From NCBI RefSeq assembly GCF_002744755.1, contig NZ_KZ319290.1, positions 186,001 to 250,000 on the forward strand: a stretch of DNA of 64,000 bases. The letters are read 5' to 3'. This DNA is from Leeuwenhoekiella nanhaiensis (GTDB lineage: Bacteria > Bacteroidota > Bacteroidia > Flavobacteriales > Flavobacteriaceae). Positions within the stretch are counted from its first letter, which is position 1, and the number at the start of each line of letters is the position of its first letter. The notes beneath the pieces are model-generated. The model was not told where the DNA came from. It made no database searches and saw only the letters and a list, made by a program, of their open reading frames with translations. Positions 1 to 8,072 of the stretch are shown here, piece after piece. Made by a program: the position numbers and the translations under genes.

Positions 1-123
1 TACACCATCTTCGGTCTCATCAAAGCTTTCAAAATCAAGATCTGCTAATTGCGCAATTAGAATTTCGGCTCCCGGATTTACGGGTTCAATTTTAAAATGG
101 TATTCGGTATAAGATTCTGCCAT
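1..123 (-). CDS. prmA: Ribosomal protein L11 methyltransferase (PrmA), N-terminal fragment cut by window edge
   Basis: The reverse strand opens with ATG at 123 and reads MAESYTEYHFKIEPVNPGAE without a stop to the window edge, so only about 41 codons are present. This opening (YxEYxFKIxPxxPGxEILIAxL...FESFxEtedG) is the N-terminal substrate-recognition region of flavobacterial PrmA, which trimethylates ribosomal protein L11. It lies 3 bp downstream of tpiA on the same strand, a common arrangement in flavobacteria. The SAM-binding domain is outside the window, so the name rests on the N-terminus and the context. Confidence 0.75.
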   Translation of the reverse strand, partial: MAESYTEYHFKIEPVNPGAEILIAQLADLDFESFDETEDGV

Positions 124-126
124 AAA

Positions 127-876
127 TTAAAAGGCGTTTACAATCGCCATAAAATCTTCGGCTTTTAAAGAAGCCCCGCCAATCAGACCGCCATCAACAT
201 CAGGCTTTGAAAATATTTCTTCGGCATTGTTAGGTTTAACGCTTCCTCCGTATAGAATCGTAATGCTGTCTGCCAGTTCTTTAGAATATTCTTCAGCGAT
301 GGTTTTTCTGATAAACGCGTGCATTTCCTGAGCCTGATCGGGGCTTGCAGTTTCGCCAGTACCAATGGCCCAAACCGGTTCGTAGGCTAATACGATATGC
401 TTCCACGCGTCTGCGTCCAGGTGAAATAATGCCTGACTGATTTGCTTGTTGACCACTTCAAAGTGTTCGCCAAAGTTTCGGTCTTTAAGTTCTTCACCAA
501 AGCAGTAAATCACTTTCATTGAATTTTCAAGAGCTGCATTTACCTTTTCGGCCAGTAAATCTTCTTTTTCGCCAAAATAAGCACGACGCTCGCTATGTCC
601 CAGAATTACGGTTTTAATACCCACTCCTTTCAGCATAGAAGCGCTGATCTCGCCGGTAAATGCTCCGGAAGAGGACTGATGCATATTTTGCGCTGCTACC
701 TCAATATCGGTGTCTTTCAGACTTTCAAAGGCAGTATATAGGTTGGTAAAAGGAGGGGCGATAATTACCTCTGCGTCAGATGTCTTGTTTATTTTCTTTA
801 AGCCGTCAATCAATTCCTGCGTTTCGGCAAGATCGGTATTCATTTTCCAGTTTCCGGCAACGATATGTTTTCTCAT
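127..876 (-). CDS. tpiA: Triosephosphate isomerase
   Basis: This is a 249-residue, full-length triosephosphate isomerase interconverting dihydroxyacetone phosphate and glyceraldehyde 3-phosphate in cytoplasmic glycolysis and gluconeogenesis. All catalytic signatures are visible: Lys11 in AGNWKMN, His94 in ILGHSERR, Glu166 in AYEPVWAIGTG (loop 6), and the phosphate-binding GGSVKP and GLIGGASL near the C-terminus. Its ATG shares one base with the stop of the upstream TlpA-like gene (TAATG), which points to translational coupling. It sits immediately before prmA. Confidence 0.97.
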   Translation of the reverse strand: MRKHIVAGNWKMNTDLAETQELIDGLKKINKTSDAEVIIAPPFTNLYTAFESLKDTDIEVAAQNMHQSSSGAFTGEISASMLKGVGIKTVILGHSERRAYFGEKEDLLAEKVNAALENSMKVIYCFGEELKDRNFGEHFEVVNKQISQALFHLDADAWKHIVLAYEPVWAIGTGETASPDQAQEMHAFIRKTIAEEYSKELADSITILYGGSVKPNNAEEIFSKPDVDGGLIGGASLKAEDFMAIVNAF

Positions 877-1355
877 TATAAGTTGTTTTTTAGTTGATTA
901 TCTGATGTGGTTATTGCTTTATACACCTGAATGCTTCCATCGGCATTAATTAAAATATAGCGTGGAATCCAGTCAAGATCTATGCTGCTGCAAAGTGGAC
1001 CTTTCCAGCCCGAAGAAATATAGTAATGATCTCCTTTTAAGTCGTACTTTTTGATACCTGCTTTCCAGCGGTCGAGATCTTTATCCAGCGACAAAAAAAC
1101 GTAGTCTACATCCTTGTGCTTTTTCTGCAAATTTTTAAGATCGGGAAAACCTGCAATACAGTCTTTGCACCAGGAAGCCCAAATATCTAGCAAGACGGGC
1201 TTGTTTGCGTGATTTTTTAAAACTTCGGCAAAAGTGATGGAGGTTCCATCCAGGTTAACAAGTTTATCCTGAAGCGCTTCCTTATTGAAATGAGTCTGCT
1301 GCGAAAAGATTACAGAAGTACTGAAAAGGCAAAATAATAGGGTTATTTTCTTCAT
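876..1355 (-). CDS. TlpA-like periplasmic thioredoxin-fold protein
   Basis: The protein has about 159 residues from the chosen ATG at 1355, which starts a clear signal peptide (MKKITLLFCLFSTSVIFS). An upstream in-frame ATG at 1388 would only put a hydrophobic tail in front of this signal, so it is not preferred. The exported part is a thioredoxin fold with the redox motif WCKDC in LLDIWASWCKDC, as in TlpA/ResA-type thiol-disulfide proteins. A central FLSLDKD strand and a later DWIPRYILIN segment (cis-proline loop) fit the fold. The stop overlaps the tpiA start. The likely role is reduction of exported disulfides; the substrate is unknown. Confidence 0.85.
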   Translation of the reverse strand: MKKITLLFCLFSTSVIFSQQTHFNKEALQDKLVNLDGTSITFAEVLKNHANKPVLLDIWASWCKDCIAGFPDLKNLQKKHKDVDYVFLSLDKDLDRWKAGIKKYDLKGDHYYISSGWKGPLCSSIDLDWIPRYILINADGSIQVYKAITTSDNQLKNNL

Positions 1356-1409
1356 AAACAAGATAATCGCTAAAAATAACGACATCAAATTGATTATACA
1401 ACTATCTGC

Positions 1410-2486
1410 TTATCTAATGCGTACTTTGGGGTCCAAAACACCGTAAATAATATCCACAAGTATATTGATCAAAATGAACATCGTGGCAATTATTAAGACC
1501 GAACCCATAATGATGGGTAAATCAAGGGTATTTAGGGCGTCTACGATTTCTTTTCCCAGGCCATTCCACCCAAATATATATTCTACGAAAACAGCCCCCG
1601 CGAGCATCGAAGCAAACCAGCCTGAGACTGCAGTGATTACCGGATTGAGCGCGTTTTTAAGCGCGTGTCTCCACACGATTTGCGTTTTGTTAAGGCCTTT
1701 TGCCTGAGCGGTACGTATGTATTCCTGGTTATATACTTCGAGAATGGAATTACGCATCAGCTGAATGACCACAGCCAGTGGCCGTATTCCGAGCACAATT
1801 GCAGGTAGAATGATGTTTTTCCATTGAATGGTTATGGCTTCGCCAAAATCATCCATCGCATACAGGCTGCCGGTCATGTTAAGCTGTGTGTAGTTGTGCA
1901 ATACATACCCAAAAAACCAGGCAAACAGAATGGCGCTAAAAAAGCTGGGTACACTCATACCTAAGGTACTCACGACCTGTATTGCTTTATCAAGCCAGGT
2001 ATCCCGGGCATTAGCCGAAACTACCCCGAGAAAAATTCCTAAAAGCATCGCCAGGCTAATAGCGCTTACGGCGAGCACAATGGTGTTGGGGAGCGTTTCG
2101 CCGATTACTTCGGCAACCGTTTTACCGGTTTTTTGAAAAGATTCCCTCAGATAGGGTTTTTTCAGAACCAGGCTATAGCTGCCTATGTCAAAAAGTCGCG
2201 CGTACCGGTATTTGCCTGAAGCTAAGCTGGTGTAATTTTTCCCTTCGGTTTTGTGAAGCGATAGGGGCGAAAGGTCATTCAGGTAATAGGCGTATTGCGT
2301 GAAAACAGGCTTGTCAAATCCGTATTTGTGTTTGATAATCGCCAACTGCTCGGGGTCTTCATTCTGATCAAGCATCATACGCGCCGGGTCTCCCGGTAAA
2401 ACGGTAAATAGCAGGAATACCACCGTCACGACCCCAAAAAGGGTGAGCAGGGCATAAAAGAGTTTATTTAAAATGTAAGCGATCAG
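1410..2486 (-). CDS. ABC transporter permease, OppB/DppB type (probable CTG start)
   Basis: This is an inner-membrane permease of the peptide/nickel (OppB/DppB) ABC family. Visible features are LPGDPARMM after the first helix, a long exported loop, several hydrophobic segments, and the EAA-type cytoplasmic loop with RTAQAKGL near residue 265. The first conventional start (GTG at 2429) falls inside helix 1 and would remove half of it. The frame stays open upstream to a TGA at 2501, and residues encoded from 2486 complete the helix (MIAYILNKLFYALLTLFGVV). CTG at 2486 overlaps the upstream stop as CTGA, where ATGA would be expected. ATC at 2483 is an alternative. No ATPase or binding-protein gene is nearby, so the substrate cannot be named. 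Confidence 0.85.
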   Translation of the reverse strand: MIAYILNKLFYALLTLFGVVTVVFLLFTVLPGDPARMMLDQNEDPEQLAIIKHKYGFDKPVFTQYAYYLNDLSPLSLHKTEGKNYTSLASGKYRYARLFDIGSYSLVLKKPYLRESFQKTGKTVAEVIGETLPNTIVLAVSAISLAMLLGIFLGVVSANARDTWLDKAIQVVSTLGMSVPSFFSAILFAWFFGYVLHNYTQLNMTGSLYAMDDFGEAITIQWKNIILPAIVLGIRPLAVVIQLMRNSILEVYNQEYIRTAQAKGLNKTQIVWRHALKNALNPVITAVSGWFASMLAGAVFVEYIFGWNGLGKEIVDALNTLDLPIIMGSVLIIATMFILINILVDIIYGVLDPKVRIR

Positions 2487-4195
2487 AGTCTTTTGATTTC
2501 AGAGAGTTTAAGAGCTTTAAATTGCGCATCCTTACCCATAAGATCGGCTACATATTCTTCAATGGTGCGCTTGAAACCGGCAGCTTTACGACGCTCATTT
2601 AAAGTTTCGGGATTTGTAACCGGCCAGATAAAAAAACCGTTTTCGGCAGTAATCTGAGCCTGGGTACCATAAATCTGTTCCTTATCCTGCATCATCAGAT
2701 GTTTGTCTTCAAGTATGGCAACCTGTGTCATTGGGATTTCGCCCTTTTCAGCGGCTTTTTTAAGAACATCCAAATATTCTTCAACCTCACCCGGATTGTG
2801 TGCAATGACCTCAAGGGCTACCAGATTGGTGGGCTCTCCCACCAGTGATTTACCGGGGTAACCGTAGCGTTCAATAAGTCTTTTTATCCGTTGAAGATTT
2901 GTAGTGTCTAGCATGCGTTGCTTCTTCCAGAGATCACCGGTGTAATCTTCTTCGGGGATGCCTAATTCATCGGCGAGGGCTTTGCGTTTTGCGGGATCGC
3001 TTTCCTGAATAAGTGGTCTGTACAGGTTATCAAGCCGGGTTATACTATCCAGTTGAAATTTAAGGTTGAAATCCAGATCGAGTTTTGCAGTAGGTAATTT
3101 TTCGAGCTCAATTTCTTCGGCGTCATTCCAGTGTTTTTTCTGAATGATGGTTCCGTTATTCAGTTTTAAAATACCGGGATTACTGCGCACAATGGTTTTT
3201 AAGGTCGTGGCATCGGTAAAATAGAAGTCAAAATTGATTTCCTGCTTAAGCTTTAACGAATTCACATCATCAACGCCCGAAGCTGTAAGGCCAATAACCT
3301 GATAACCTCTCCGTATAGCATCATTGGTAAGCGATTTAACAGCAGGCCAGCCGTTCCATTCGGTTTTGCTCAGGTCATAAGCAACGATAACGATGAGGTT
3401 AGGCGTGTTTAAAAACTCTTCCGCATAATCCTCGCCGTCTTTTTCAATGGTGAAATCGTGTACCGGGGGTACGTAACCTTTGGTCACCAATTCGGTATCA
3501 ACACCGATGAATTCACCTTCCACAGTGGGGTAGTCACCCTGAGTGGTGAACACTTTTTCTTCACCATTTACCTTGAACTTCCAGTTGTAATCAAAAACAT
3601 CAACAGGAGCGCCATCAGGGATTTCCATTCCTTCGGCGATGTTGGTGCCTACTTTATAAGCCCTGAAATCAATAAGCGGAAGATGCATTAACACGTAATA
3701 TCCAAAACTCAGGCACGCAATAAAAGTTGCGAATATGATGATAGACCGGCCGAAATTGGTAAAAAACGGCTGAATATATTTGATGTTGATAAACAGAAAG
3801 ACAATCAAAATAAGCAGGATCACATCTTTGGTAAAGGATTGCCAGGGCGTAAGTGGTAGGGCATCTCCAAAGCAACCACAATCGGTCACCTTATTGAAAT
3901 AGGCCGAGTAGAAGGTGAGGAAGGTGAAAAAGAGAATCATCAACAAGAGGAGCCATAACGTGAGTCTTTTGTAATACCCAATGATGAGTGCAACCCCGAG
4001 CACCAGTTCTACAATTACCAGAATGATCGCAAGGCCCAGGGCAAACGGACTCAAAAATTCAAGATTGAGTACATCGGGCCCAAAATATTCCTGCAGTTTA
4101 AAGGAGAAACCAACCGGGTCGTTAAGTTTTATAAAACCCGAAATGATAAACAGGATACCTACAAATACACGAATAAAACCTATTAATGCTTTCAA
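2483..4195 (-). CDS. DoxX/MauE-type membrane protein fused to a thioredoxin-like domain and a DUF6624-like domain (BT_3928 family)
   Basis: Residues 1-170 hold five or so hydrophobic helices of the DoxX/MauE type, including the signature DCGCFGD near residue 105. Residues 260-365 look like a thioredoxin-like fold without a CxxC: a strand LIVIVAYDLS, then QVIGLTAS, then RSNPGI with a cis-proline-like position, then LNNGTII. Residues 375-550 resemble the DUF6624 pattern: YGYPGKSLVG, then VIAHNPG, a LEDKHLM segment, YGTQ, and a late NERRKAAG. Bacteroidota BT_3928-type proteins usually stop after the second part, so the C-terminus is an extra fusion. Possible roles are redox or quinone-linked membrane chemistry. 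It starts 2 bp after the DUF1599 gene. Confidence 0.8.
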   Translation of the reverse strand: MKALIGFIRVFVGILFIISGFIKLNDPVGFSFKLQEYFGPDVLNLEFLSPFALGLAIILVIVELVLGVALIIGYYKRLTLWLLLLMILFFTFLTFYSAYFNKVTDCGCFGDALPLTPWQSFTKDVILLILIVFLFINIKYIQPFFTNFGRSIIIFATFIACLSFGYYVLMHLPLIDFRAYKVGTNIAEGMEIPDGAPVDVFDYNWKFKVNGEEKVFTTQGDYPTVEGEFIGVDTELVTKGYVPPVHDFTIEKDGEDYAEEFLNTPNLIVIVAYDLSKTEWNGWPAVKSLTNDAIRRGYQVIGLTASGVDDVNSLKLKQEINFDFYFTDATTLKTIVRSNPGILKLNNGTIIQKKHWNDAEEIELEKLPTAKLDLDFNLKFQLDSITRLDNLYRPLIQESDPAKRKALADELGIPEEDYTGDLWKKQRMLDTTNLQRIKRLIERYGYPGKSLVGEPTNLVALEVIAHNPGEVEEYLDVLKKAAEKGEIPMTQVAILEDKHLMMQDKEQIYGTQAQITAENGFFIWPVTNPETLNERRKAAGFKRTIEEYVADLMGKDAQFKALKLSEIKRL

Positions 4196-4197
4196 AT

Positions 4198-4746
4198 TTA
4201 TTCCGTTTTAGATTCTTCAATATGAATTAAGGCAAACACCGCATAATTAATCATATCCTGATAATTGGCGTCAATACCTTCAGAAACCAGCGTTTTGCCT
4301 TTGTTGTTTTCAATCTGTTTTACGCGCAGCAGTTTTTGCAAAATTAAGTCGGTAAGGGAGCTGATGCGCATATCACGCCAGGCCTCGCCGTAGTCGTGAT
4401 TTTTATTGAGCATCAGTTCTTTGGTGATCTTTACGTGCCGGTCATAAGCTTCTAAAGCTTCCTCCAGATTGAGATCGGGTTGTTCTACCACGCCTTTTTC
4501 CAGCTGAATAAGCGCCATTACCGAGTAATTGATGATACCTATAAACTCAGCGCTTTCGTCCTCATCAATCTTGTGAACCGCATTTTCCTGTAGCCCGCGT
4601 ATGCGTTGTGCTTTTATAAAAATCTGATCGGTTAAAGAGGGTAATCTCAAAATACGCCAGGCACTGCCGTAGTCGCTCATTTTTTTGGAAAACAAATCGC
4701 GGCAGGTGGTAATCACTGCGTCGTATTGTGCTGAAGTCTGCTTCAT
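4198..4746 (-). CDS. DUF1599 protein (two tandem copies of the domain)
   Basis: This 182-residue protein consists of two repeats of about 85-90 residues. Each repeat contains a K/N-x(3)-DYGxAWRxxRxxSLTDxIxxKxxR core (MSDYGSAWRILRLPSLTD near residue 24 and NHDYGEAWRDMRISSLTD near 118) and a later MINYxVxALIxxE helix. This is the DUF1599, or nucleotide-modification-associated, family that is common in Bacteroidota. It is all-helical, with no signal peptide. The biochemical function is not established. It heads the minus-strand run leading to prmA and is divergent from folP. Confidence 0.85.
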   Translation of the reverse strand: MKQTSAQYDAVITTCRDLFSKKMSDYGSAWRILRLPSLTDQIFIKAQRIRGLQENAVHKIDEDESAEFIGIINYSVMALIQLEKGVVEQPDLNLEEALEAYDRHVKITKELMLNKNHDYGEAWRDMRISSLTDLILQKLLRVKQIENNKGKTLVSEGIDANYQDMINYAVFALIHIEESKTE

Positions 4747-4861
4747 GAATGGGTTGTTGCTGCTCTTTTCGCTCTTAAAGCCCGATTTTACAGTCAGGCT
4801 GGACGAATTTCTGTAAATTTCGCCTAAAAATACGCAATCTGTAAAAACCGAAAGGCATTAT

Positions 4862-5713
4862 ATGGCAAGCATTAACTGCAAAGGAAATTTAATTGACTTA
4901 TCTACGCCCCGGGTTATGGGAATTCTCAACCTGACGCCCGATTCCTTTTATGAAGGCAGTCGGTTTACACATACGGATGCTGTGTTAGCTCAGACGGAGA
5001 AAATGCTGGCTAAAGGTGCCGATTTTATTGATGTTGGGGCCTACAGTTCGCGGCCCGGAGCAGATCATATTTCGGTAGATGAAGAGCTTTCACGATTGCT
5101 TCCGGTTGTTGAGGTTTTAATAAAGAATTTCCCCAATCTTTTGATTTCTGTAGATACTTTTCGCAGTGAAGTGGCAAAAGAGGCCGTGCAGGCAGGAGCG
5201 GCACTAGTCAACGATATTTCAGCAGGACATCTTGACGAAAATATGCTTACCACCATTGCGGCACTTCAGGTTCCCTATATAATGATGCATATGAAAGGCA
5301 CTCCGCAGACGATGAAAAATCTGGCGCAATATGATGACCTGCTCAAAGAAGTGATTTACTATTTGAGCGAACGGATTGCTGCGGCACGTGCGTTGGGTAT
5401 CAATGACCTGATTGTAGATCCCGGTTTTGGCTTTGCAAAAACTACAGCACACAATTTTGAACTTTTGAATAAGGCTGAACAGTTGCAGATGCTTGACGTA
5501 CCGGTCTTGATTGGCGTGTCGCGCAAATCGATGATTTACAAAACACTAGATGTTTCGGCTGCTGAAGCATTAAATGGAACCACTGTCTTAAATACGATTG
5601 CGCTTCAAAAAGGCGCTTCTATTCTCCGGGTTCACGATGTAAAACCTGCTGTTGAAGCGGTAAGATTACTGCAGGCACTTTCGCAAAGCGAAAAGGGAGC
5701 GGCTGCAATCTAA
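4862..5713 (+). CDS. folP: Dihydropteroate synthase
   Basis: This is a 283-residue dihydropteroate synthase, joining 6-hydroxymethyl-dihydropterin pyrophosphate with p-aminobenzoate in cytoplasmic folate synthesis. The pterin-site motif NLTPDSFYEG follows VMGIL; DVGAYSSRPGA, VNDISAG, MHMKGTP and DPGFGFAKT follow in the family order; and the late VGVSRKS-type segment (IGVSRKSMI) and RVHDV close the barrel. The length is normal for the family. It is the target of sulfonamides. It is divergent from DUF1599, with a 115-bp spacer in which I see no strong promoter. Confidence 0.97.
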   Translation: MASINCKGNLIDLSTPRVMGILNLTPDSFYEGSRFTHTDAVLAQTEKMLAKGADFIDVGAYSSRPGADHISVDEELSRLLPVVEVLIKNFPNLLISVDTFRSEVAKEAVQAGAALVNDISAGHLDENMLTTIAALQVPYIMMHMKGTPQTMKNLAQYDDLLKEVIYYLSERIAAARALGINDLIVDPGFGFAKTTAHNFELLNKAEQLQMLDVPVLIGVSRKSMIYKTLDVSAAEALNGTTVLNTIALQKGASILRVHDVKPAVEAVRLLQALSQSEKGAAAI

Positions 5714-5782
5714 ACGCAGTTAGTATCTTCGCGCACGCCAAATCAGTAAAGGTTGTGGCAAATCACCCTAATTGACTTTTAA

Positions 5783-6736
5783 ATGAGTGTTTTTTACATA
5801 TTAATTGGTTTGACCTTGTTGGTTGTGGGAGGAGAATTTTTAGTGCGGTCTTCTGTAGGATTATCGTTTAAACTGAATCTTTCTAAAATGGTAATAGGTC
5901 TTACCGTGGTTTCTTTTGCGACTTCAGCTCCTGAATTGTTAGTAAGCCTGCAGGCTGCCCTGGAGGGACTGCCAGATATAGCTTTGGGCAACGTAATAGG
6001 GAGTAATATTGCAAACATAGCCCTGGTTTTGGGGTTAACAGCCATCATTTCAACCCTGGGAATTGATTCTGATTTTTTTCGATTTAACTGGCCCGTGATG
6101 GTCCTGTTTTCTTTAGGACTTTATCTGGCTTTAATTAATGACGGAGTCTTATCTAAGCTCGAAGGCTTTATTTTGGTTGTTTCCCTGGTTATATATCTAA
6201 TAGTATTGATTCGTAGAGCAAAACTTGCACGCCCCACCGAAGAAGGTCAGAATGATGAGCTTGATGCGGGTTTGTCTAAAACCTCCTATTTTAAAATTGT
6301 CGTTTGGTTATTGATAGGAGCGACAGCTCTGTATTTTGGGTCTGAATGGCTGGTTCTGGGGGCGACTGATCTGGCCACTTCTCTTGGGGTAAGTGATTAT
6401 GCGATTTCGGTGACCGTAATTGCTATAGGAACCAGTGTTCCTGAACTAGCAGCTTCCTTGATAGCTGCGCTTAAGAAGGAAAAGGCTATATCTCTGGGTA
6501 ATCTTATAGGTTCAAATATTTTTAATATCGCTTCAGTTTTAGGACTTACCGCGCTTATTACGCCTATTCAGGTAGTAGATGAGCGTATTCTCGATACCAA
6601 TATGTTTTGGCTTTTAGGCTTTGCAATCGTTTTGCTTCCGTTAGGTTATTTGCCTTTAAAAATGGAGCTCAACCGCTGGAAGGGTTTTATTCTTTTTGCT
6701 GCTTATTGTGTTTTTATAGGTTTGGCGTTTAGCTAA
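5783..6736 (+). CDS. Calcium/sodium antiporter (CaCA superfamily, YrbG type)
   Basis: This 317-residue inner-membrane exchanger has ten or so hydrophobic segments arranged as two inverted repeats. Both alpha repeats are visible: VVSFATSAPELLVSL plus GNVIGSNIANIALVLGL in the first half, and VIAIGTSVPELAASL plus GNLIGSNIFNIASVLGL in the second. The paired acidic residues of the two PEL motifs coordinate the exchanged cation in this family. A short charged loop (RRAKLARPTEEGQNDE) links the halves. It probably extrudes Ca2+ in exchange for Na+ or H+. The gene is 69 bp downstream of folP and ends before the shared terminator at 6811. Confidence 0.93.
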   Translation: MSVFYILIGLTLLVVGGEFLVRSSVGLSFKLNLSKMVIGLTVVSFATSAPELLVSLQAALEGLPDIALGNVIGSNIANIALVLGLTAIISTLGIDSDFFRFNWPVMVLFSLGLYLALINDGVLSKLEGFILVVSLVIYLIVLIRRAKLARPTEEGQNDELDAGLSKTSYFKIVVWLLIGATALYFGSEWLVLGATDLATSLGVSDYAISVTVIAIGTSVPELAASLIAALKKEKAISLGNLIGSNIFNIASVLGLTALITPIQVVDERILDTNMFWLLGFAIVLLPLGYLPLKMELNRWKGFILFAAYCVFIGLAFS

Positions 6737-6810
6737 GAGGTGATCTTTACTTAGAGGTCTGTTAGCTTACTTAAAAAACTGAATTTTCTTTTGGTACAGT
6801 CACAAATAAA

Positions 6811-6833
6811 AAAGCCCGCAAGTTGCGGGCTTT
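6811..6833. terminator. Bidirectional rho-independent terminator
   Basis: An almost perfect palindrome AAAGCCCGCAA-G-TTGCGGGCTTT lies between the convergent antiporter and GSII genes. It has A-rich sequence on the left and T-rich sequence on the right, so it can terminate transcription from both sides. Confidence 0.88.
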
Positions 6834-6856
6834 AATTGTATCAGTCTAAAAAATCC

Positions 6857-7873
6857 TTAGATTTTTTTCTCTGCATTTTTTACGGTCTTAACGATACGAC
6901 CTGCTACTTTGTATGGGTCAGCGTTTGAAGCAGGACGACGATCTTCTAACCATCCTTTCCATCCTTTCTCAACAGTGATGATCGGGATACGAATTGAAGC
7001 ACCACGGTCTGAAATTCCGTAAGAGAAATCGTGAATAGATGCAGTCTCGTGCTTACCGGTCAGACGCTGATCGTTAAACTCACCATAAACTTCGATGTGT
7101 TCTTTGGTTACCGGACGGAAAGCCTCACAAATCGTTTCGTATACATCTTTAGAGCCTGCAGTTCTTAAGGTAGTATTTGAGAAGTTGGCGTGCATACCAG
7201 AACCGTTCCAGTCTCCTTTGATTGGTTTTGGGTGATACTCAATATACCATCCGTAATCTTCAGTAAGACGTTGTAACAGATAGCGAGCAACCCAGATTTC
7301 ATCACCGGCTTTCTTAGCTCCTTTAGCAAACAATTGGAATTCCCACTGTCCGCTTGCAACTTCCTGGTTGATACCTTCAAAGTTAAGACCGGCATCAATA
7401 CAAAGATCTGCGTGCTCTTCAACAAATTGTCTTCCGTGTGTATTTTTTCCACCTACAGAGCAATAGTACATACCTTGAGGTCCTGGATATCCACCTACAG
7501 GGAAACCAAGTGGTAATTGGGTAGCTTTGTCCATAATGAAATATTCCTGCTCAAAACCGAACCAGAAATCATCATCTTCATCATCAATCTGTGCGCGAGC
7601 ATTAGACGGGTGAGGAGTTCCGTCAGCGTTAAGAACTTCACACATTACCAAATACCCATCTCTACGAGCAGGATCTGGATATATAGCAACGGGCTTAAGT
7701 AAGCAATCTGAAGAACCACCTTCAGCCTGCTGGGTAGAAGAACCGTCAAATGACCAGGTAGAGCAGTCTTCCAGCTTCCCGCTGAAGTCTTCCTCGATCT
7801 TGGTTTTACTTCTTAAGTTGGCTGTTGGCGTATAGCCGTCAAGCCAGATATACTCTAATTTTGATTTGCCCAT
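6857..7873 (-). CDS. Glutamine synthetase, eukaryote-like type II (GSII)
   Basis: The protein has 338 residues, much shorter than GSI (about 470), and matches the GSII class. Motifs include an N-terminal LEYIWLDGY and WSFDGSST beta-grasp, the metal site WFGFEQEYF, GPQGMYYCSVG, the ammonia and glutamate-binding INQEVASGQWEFQ, NGSGMHANFS, and the late GxxDRGASIRIP arginine motif. It makes glutamine from glutamate, ammonia and ATP in the cytoplasm. It is divergent from a second, unrelated-class glutamine synthetase (GSIII) across about 200 bp. A TATATTTG element (7912-7919) fits its promoter. Confidence 0.95.
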   Translation of the reverse strand: MGKSKLEYIWLDGYTPTANLRSKTKIEEDFSGKLEDCSTWSFDGSSTQQAEGGSSDCLLKPVAIYPDPARRDGYLVMCEVLNADGTPHPSNARAQIDDEDDDFWFGFEQEYFIMDKATQLPLGFPVGGYPGPQGMYYCSVGGKNTHGRQFVEEHADLCIDAGLNFEGINQEVASGQWEFQLFAKGAKKAGDEIWVARYLLQRLTEDYGWYIEYHPKPIKGDWNGSGMHANFSNTTLRTAGSKDVYETICEAFRPVTKEHIEVYGEFNDQRLTGKHETASIHDFSYGISDRGASIRIPIITVEKGWKGWLEDRRPASNADPYKVAGRIVKTVKNAEKKI

Positions 7874-7911
7874 AATAAATTGGTTTTTAAATTTTTTGAA
7901 TTAAACGAATG

Positions 7912-7919
7912 CAAATATA
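7912..7919 (-). promoter_or_regulatory. -7 element (TATATTTG) for the GSII gene
   Basis: On the minus strand TATATTTG matches the Bacteroidota TAnnTTTG element, 39 bp before the GSII start. The nearest upstream TTTG is 26 nt away, longer than usual, so the -33 element is uncertain. Confidence 0.5.
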
Positions 7920-8001
7920 ACATTTCTTTAATATCTGGTATTTTTCAAAAGGGGGGTGGGGCCATCTTATTAACGGAAAAAATTTAATAACCCCCTTAAA
8001 A

Positions 8002-8034
8002 TTTGGGGGTATATTGCGAAATCATATATTTTTG
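8002..8034 (+). promoter_or_regulatory. Bacteroidota-type promoter for GSIII
   Basis: TTTG at 8002-8005 is followed after 21 nt by TATTTTTG at 8027-8034, an exact fit to the TTTG...TAnnTTTG consensus. It lies 39 bp before the GSIII ATG. The -33 element overlaps the right arm of a CCCCC/GGGGG dyad (7991-8009), which could hold a repressor or activator. Confidence 0.7.
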
Positions 8035-8072
8035 CAGGGTTGAATTTAGTATTTCATAAAAATAAGCCCATT

